The notes under the pieces: model-generated
What the model was told of the DNA's origin: nothing
Databases searched by the model: none
The model's input: the letters and a program-made list of their open reading frames with translations, nothing else
DNA from: CAJQND01 sp051010055
GTDB lineage: Bacteria > Pseudomonadota > Alphaproteobacteria > Rhizobiales > CAJQND01
Length of the DNA: 36,130 nt
NCBI GenBank assembly: GCA_051010055.1
Contig: JBPCVY010000113.1
Location: 1 to 36,130, forward strand
Direction: 5' to 3'
Shown here: piece after piece, positions 33,000 to 36,130 of the stretch
Numbering within the stretch: the stretch's first letter is position 1
How the letters are laid out: every line of letters starts with the position of its first letter
Made by a program: the position numbers and the translations under genes

Positions 33000-33036
33000 C
33001 TTGACGCAACATGCCGTCAGCCACTACATGAGAGCT
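33000..33036 (+). promoter_or_regulatory. Promoter of rnpB
   Basis: CTTGAC at 33000-33005 (TTGACG at 33001-33006) and CTACAT at 33024-33029 with a 17-bp spacer from the TTGACG. The expected start of transcription, 7-8 nt on, coincides with the first base of the P1 helix at 33037. This matches the alphaproteobacterial housekeeping sigma pattern. Confidence 0.75.
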
Positions 33037-33433
<397 letters not shown>

Positions 33434-33462
33434 GACAATTGTGCCGGTCCGGCAAGAACAAC

Positions 33463-33520
33463 ATCCAGCCACACAGAAATTTCGGGTTTCTGTGTGGCTG
33501 GATTGAGTTGTGCGTTTTTT
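33463..33520 (+). terminator. Long hairpin downstream of rnpB, probable terminator
   Basis: ATCCAGCCACACAGAAA (33463-33479) and TTTCTGTGTGGCTGGAT (33487-33503) form a perfect 17-bp stem with a 7-nt loop. A T6 run follows at 33515-33520, 11 nt after the stem, which is farther than usual. Position 30 nt after RNase P RNA supports termination. Confidence 0.6.
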
Positions 33521-33535
33521 GGAGTGATCAGCTTT

Positions 33536-33581
33536 ATCCAATTGGATTGAATCGCTCAGAAATAATTCAATCCAATTGGAT
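33536..33581. repeat. Perfect 17-bp inverted repeat containing ATCCAATTGGAT palindromes
   Basis: ATCCAATTGGATTGAAT (33536-33552) and its exact reverse complement (33565-33581) flank a 12-nt loop. Each arm carries the 12-bp palindrome ATCCAATTGGAT, so two identical palindromic sites are arranged head to head 34 bp apart. It lies 200 bp upstream of rsmH; no T-run follows. Confidence 0.65.
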
Positions 33582-33780
33582 GCTGATCTTGTGCTGAACT
33601 GGCACCAAATTTCTCAGAGATTTGCCGCTTTTTGATTCAATTCGGTTCGTTTCAGCAACCTTTTGTTAAGCAAAAAAATGCGAAAACTGAGAGTACTTAA
33701 ATGATTGCGGATTTGGCGGCTTAGGGCCTGTTCGATGAATCTCAACAGACTATAGAGCCGAAAACGCATCCGGGGATTTG

Positions 33781-34818
33781 ATGTCCGAAACGGGACAAAT
33801 TGCAAACGAGACTCGGCATGTGCCGGTTCTGTGCGCTGAAGTAATAGGCGCATTGGGCGTGCGCGATGGCGGGCTTTACGTTGACGGTACGTTTGGGGCG
33901 GGCGGTTATAGCCGTGCCATGCTGGATGCTGTCGATTGTCAGGTCATAGCAATTGACCAGGACCCGGATGCAATTGCCGCCGGTGATACGCTTGTAAAAC
34001 AGTATGAAGGCCGCTTGCGCCTCATTGAAGGCCGGTTCGGCGATATGGCCGGATTGCTTGAAAAACTCAGCCTTTGCAAAGTTGACGGCGTTGCGCTCGA
34101 TATCGGGGTGTCCTCCATGCAGCTCGACAGCGCAGAACGCGGGTTCTCGTTCAGGTTTGACGGCCCGCTTGATATGCGCATGGACCAGGGCGCAGGCGAT
34201 GGCCGGCCAAGCGCGGCTGATGTGGTGAACACAGCCAGCGAAGGATTGCTGGTGCGCATCATTTCCGTTCTGGGTGAAGAGCGCCGGGCCAAGGCCGTTG
34301 CCCGTGCGATTTTGCGGGCGCGGGATGAAGAACCCATCGCCACAACCCGCCAGCTGGCCAATGTGGTAGAAAAGGTGGTTCATGCCAATCCGGCGCAAAA
34401 ATCAATTCATCCGGCAACCCGCACCTTCCAGGCTTTGCGGATTTATGTAAACCGCGAGCTGGATGAGCTGGTAGCCGGCCTTTCGGCAGCTGAACAAATA
34501 TTGGCGCCAGGTGGCAGGCTTGCGGTTGTCTCGTTTCATTCCCTGGAAGACCGCATCGTGAAACGGTTCTTTGCCGGGCGCACTGGCCGCGCTGGCAGGG
34601 GGTCGCGCCATATGCCCGAAGCTGAAGGCCCTGAGCCCAGTTTCAAGGAAATTTTCAAAGGCAATATCAGTGCCGGCGTTGAAGAATTTGCCCTTAATCC
34701 GCGCGCGCGTTCCGCCCGGTTGCGGGCAGGCGAGCGCACATCTGCGCCATTCTTGCCGGTAAGCGCCAAGGCACTCGGCTTGCCGGTTTTTGAGCCTTCT
34801 GAGGGGTGGCGCCGATGA
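33781..34818 (+). CDS. rsmH: 16S rRNA (cytosine1402-N4)-methyltransferase
   Basis: A 345-residue SAM-dependent enzyme that modifies C1402 in the ribosomal decoding centre. HVPVLCAEVIGALGV and the SAM motif VDGTFGAGGYSRAML are at the N-terminus; LDIGVSSMQLDSAERGFSFR and GPLDMRMDQ are the invariant RsmH blocks; HPATRTFQALRIYVNREL and LAVVSFHSLEDRIVKRFF follow. Start at ATG 33781 with GGGGA 4-5 nt upstream; a TTG just before it is less likely. It is the first gene of the division and cell-wall operon here and overlaps ftsL by 4 bp. Confidence 0.96.
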   Translation: MSETGQIANETRHVPVLCAEVIGALGVRDGGLYVDGTFGAGGYSRAMLDAVDCQVIAIDQDPDAIAAGDTLVKQYEGRLRLIEGRFGDMAGLLEKLSLCKVDGVALDIGVSSMQLDSAERGFSFRFDGPLDMRMDQGAGDGRPSAADVVNTASEGLLVRIISVLGEERRAKAVARAILRARDEEPIATTRQLANVVEKVVHANPAQKSIHPATRTFQALRIYVNRELDELVAGLSAAEQILAPGGRLAVVSFHSLEDRIVKRFFAGRTGRAGRGSRHMPEAEGPEPSFKEIFKGNISAGVEEFALNPRARSARLRAGERTSAPFLPVSAKALGLPVFEPSEGWRR

Positions 34819-35234
34819 TGCAGGTTTTGAACGGCGTGCTTGTATTGGCGGTGCTTTTGTGCGGCGGCTGGGTTTACGCTCTGGAGCATGAGAGCCGCAA
34901 GCTCGACAGACGGATTGCGTCAATAACCAAATCCATCGCCGATGAGCGCGAGGCAGTTCGCTTGCTGCACGCAGAATGGAGCCATCTGAACCGGCCATCG
35001 CGGCTTGAAGGGCTGGCGCGCAAGCATCTCAAACTTGCGCCGACAGAAGTGGTCAATATCGTCAGGCTGGATGAGATCGCCGAAAAAGTGCCCGCCCTTG
35101 AAGGCCAGCGCGCGGCGGGTGGCGGTGACCCGATCAGCGATATTCTGACCGGCAAGGTTGCACCCACGGGCAAAGCGGTCGATGGCGGCGTTGCTGCTGA
35201 CCCGATCGCCAATATGTTGAAGGGGATGCAATGA
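34815..35234 (+). CDS. ftsL: Cell division protein FtsL
   Basis: A 139-residue bitopic membrane protein of the divisome. A short N-terminus leads into one membrane segment (VLNGVLVLAVLLCGGWVYAL, about 4-23), then a periplasmic coiled coil (HESRKLDRRIASITKSIADE), and the conserved EWSHLNRPSRLEGLARKHL element near 57-75. The Ala/Gly-rich tail is weakly conserved. Start at 34815 overlaps rsmH by 4 bp (ATGA); a second ATG follows at 34818. The stop overlaps the ftsI start in the same way. Identity rests on position and topology as much as on sequence. Confidence 0.9.
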   Translation: MMQVLNGVLVLAVLLCGGWVYALEHESRKLDRRIASITKSIADEREAVRLLHAEWSHLNRPSRLEGLARKHLKLAPTEVVNIVRLDEIAEKVPALEGQRAAGGGDPISDILTGKVAPTGKAVDGGVAADPIANMLKGMQ

Positions 35235-36130
35235 TGGCCGCGCCAAACCGCCATGATTCCGCTAAAGCGGACCCGTTTCGCGGCAGAAAACGGGCGCGGC
35301 TGGTTATCGCCGTTTTCATCTTGTGTTTTGCGGCCATTGGTGGGCGCATTGTGCAGCTCACCGCAACATCGCCGAGTTATGACCCGATAAAAACCGCCAG
35401 TATTTCCACTGGCAAGCTCACGCGGCCCGATATTGTCGATCGCACGGGCCTGGTTCTGGCGACTGATTTGCAGATGTGGTCACTGTTTGCCAATCCGCGC
35501 AAGGTTATCGATCCTGATGAGGCGATTGAGGAAATTCTGAAAGTCCTGCCGAATGAGGATGCTGAGGAATTGCGCCGCCGGCTGACAGCCGACAAGGGTT
35601 TTATTTGGCTCAAGCGCGAGTTATCACTGCGCACGAAAGAGAGAATTCATGATCTCGGTGTGCCCGGACTTGGGTTTCGCAACGAGACAAAGCGGTTCTA
35701 CCCCATGGGGTCCCTCGCGGCCCATGTGATCGGTTTTGTAGATGTAGATTCGCAAGGGCTTGCCGGCATTGAAAAATATCTCGACGGCAGGGGCCGCCTG
35801 TTCGCCGCATCCCTTGCCGACCCGCACAAAAAAGCCTCAGCACCGGTTCAATTGTCGATTGATGTACGCGCCCAGCATGCGCTTAACGATGAGCTTGCCA
35901 AGGCGGTTGCTTATTTCAGCGCGAAGGGCGCCATTGGCGTCATTATGGATGTCGAGACCGGGGAGATGGTTGCTGCAGCCTCACTGCCTGATTATGACCC
36001 GAACGATCCTGAAGATGCGCAAAAGAAAGACCGGCTGAACCGTTTTTCCGGCGGGGTTTTTGAGCTTGGCTCGGTGTTCAAGGCGGTGACATTTGCCATG
36101 GCGCTTGATGCGGGTACGGCAAATATGAAC
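35231..36130 (+). CDS. ftsI: Peptidoglycan transpeptidase FtsI (PBP3), 3' end outside window
   Basis: The first 300 codons of the division-specific penicillin-binding protein; the frame is open to the last base. A basic N-terminus (RGRKRARL) is followed by a membrane segment (LVIAVFILCFAAIGGRIVQL), then the pedestal domain with RPDIVDRTGLVLATDLQ, KRFYPMGSLAAHVIGFV and GLAGIEKYLDGRGR. The start of the transpeptidase domain is seen as IGVIMDVETGEMVAAASLPDYDPN, and the active-site SxxK is Ser281-Val-Phe-Lys284 in ELGSVFK. Start at ATG 35231 overlaps ftsL by 4 bp. Gene order rsmH-ftsL-ftsI is the standard division cluster. Confidence 0.96.
   Translation, partial: MMAAPNRHDSAKADPFRGRKRARLVIAVFILCFAAIGGRIVQLTATSPSYDPIKTASISTGKLTRPDIVDRTGLVLATDLQMWSLFANPRKVIDPDEAIEEILKVLPNEDAEELRRRLTADKGFIWLKRELSLRTKERIHDLGVPGLGFRNETKRFYPMGSLAAHVIGFVDVDSQGLAGIEKYLDGRGRLFAASLADPHKKASAPVQLSIDVRAQHALNDELAKAVAYFSAKGAIGVIMDVETGEMVAAASLPDYDPNDPEDAQKKDRLNRFSGGVFELGSVFKAVTFAMALDAGTANMN

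Larger units (their letters stand above)
33434..33780. other. Region between rnpB and rsmH, no mraZ
   Basis: 347 bp without a gene. The place usually held by mraZ in alphaproteobacterial division clusters holds only two hairpins and AT-rich DNA. No repeated GTGGG-type MraZ boxes were seen upstream of rsmH. Confidence 0.6.

Noticed and set aside
33463..33581. Small mobile repeat (MITE-like) or CRISPR-like array
   Set aside because: Only two unrelated inverted repeats, no target-site duplication, no regular spacing and no transposase.

Overview
The window is chromosomal DNA from an alphaproteobacterium, most likely Hyphomicrobiales (Rhizobiales) or a close relative. This is inferred from an IalB-family secreted protein, an ArsR-methyltransferase fusion, an RNase P RNA gene with a CTTGAC / CTACAT type promoter, and a division cluster (rsmH, ftsL, ftsI) starting just after an amidase and rnpB. 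Nearly all of it is dense, ordinary coding DNA. I saw no phage genes, insertion sequences, CRISPR arrays or tRNAs.

Layout. (1) 1-1431: 3' part of urocanate hydratase (hutU). (2) 1566-9802: a catabolic island. A GntR/FCD regulator faces a compact leftward operon that reads, in transcription order, FAH-family hydrolase, RutE-like nitroreductase, OsmC-like protein, TRAP transporter P-Q-M, intradiol (hydroxyquinol-type) dioxygenase and an exported metallo-beta-lactamase-fold hydrolase. A YciI-family gene diverges from its head. (3) 10055-13395: a small unknown protein, an AraC-type regulator split by a frameshift, and an aromatic amino acid decarboxylase of the PLP group II family. (4) 13839-20169: IalB protein, hydroxypyruvate isomerase-like protein, a soluble PAS-PAS hybrid histidine kinase, a frameshifted TerC-like membrane protein coupled to a methyltransferase, and a Rieske oxygenase. 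(5) 20625-23663: ettA and two tandem MlaC-like proteins. (6) 23972-30754: ArsR-methyltransferase regulator coupled to a frameshifted class V aminotransferase, a small membrane protein, a fused 5-oxoprolinase/hydantoinase, and a divergent MarR-type regulator. (7) 30840-36130: an Ala/Gln-rich lipoprotein, TerB-DnaJ protein, AmpD-like amidase, rnpB, rsmH, ftsL and the start of ftsI.

How the parts work together. The catabolic island looks like a self-contained unit for importing and oxidising an organic acid or aromatic compound: TRAP uptake, hydroxyquinol-type ring cleavage, a C-C bond hydrolase, a reductase, and a regulator. A near-identical 17-bp AT-rich motif lies upstream of the GntR gene and again in the divergent promoter region at the other end of the operon, so it may be the operator. 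The substrate cannot be read from the sequence. The right-hand end is cell-wall and division housekeeping, in which the usual mraZ gene is missing and is replaced by about 350 bp carrying two perfect 17-bp inverted repeats.

Three genes (AraC-type regulator, TerC, class V aminotransferase) are each broken by a single-base indel, and in each case one base change restores a full-length family member. Either this strain is losing them or the assembly has residual indel errors; reads would decide. I did not find a clearly new defence or mobile system. The best candidates for novelty are the catabolic island and its motif, the orphan MlaC pair, and the structured region between rnpB and rsmH.
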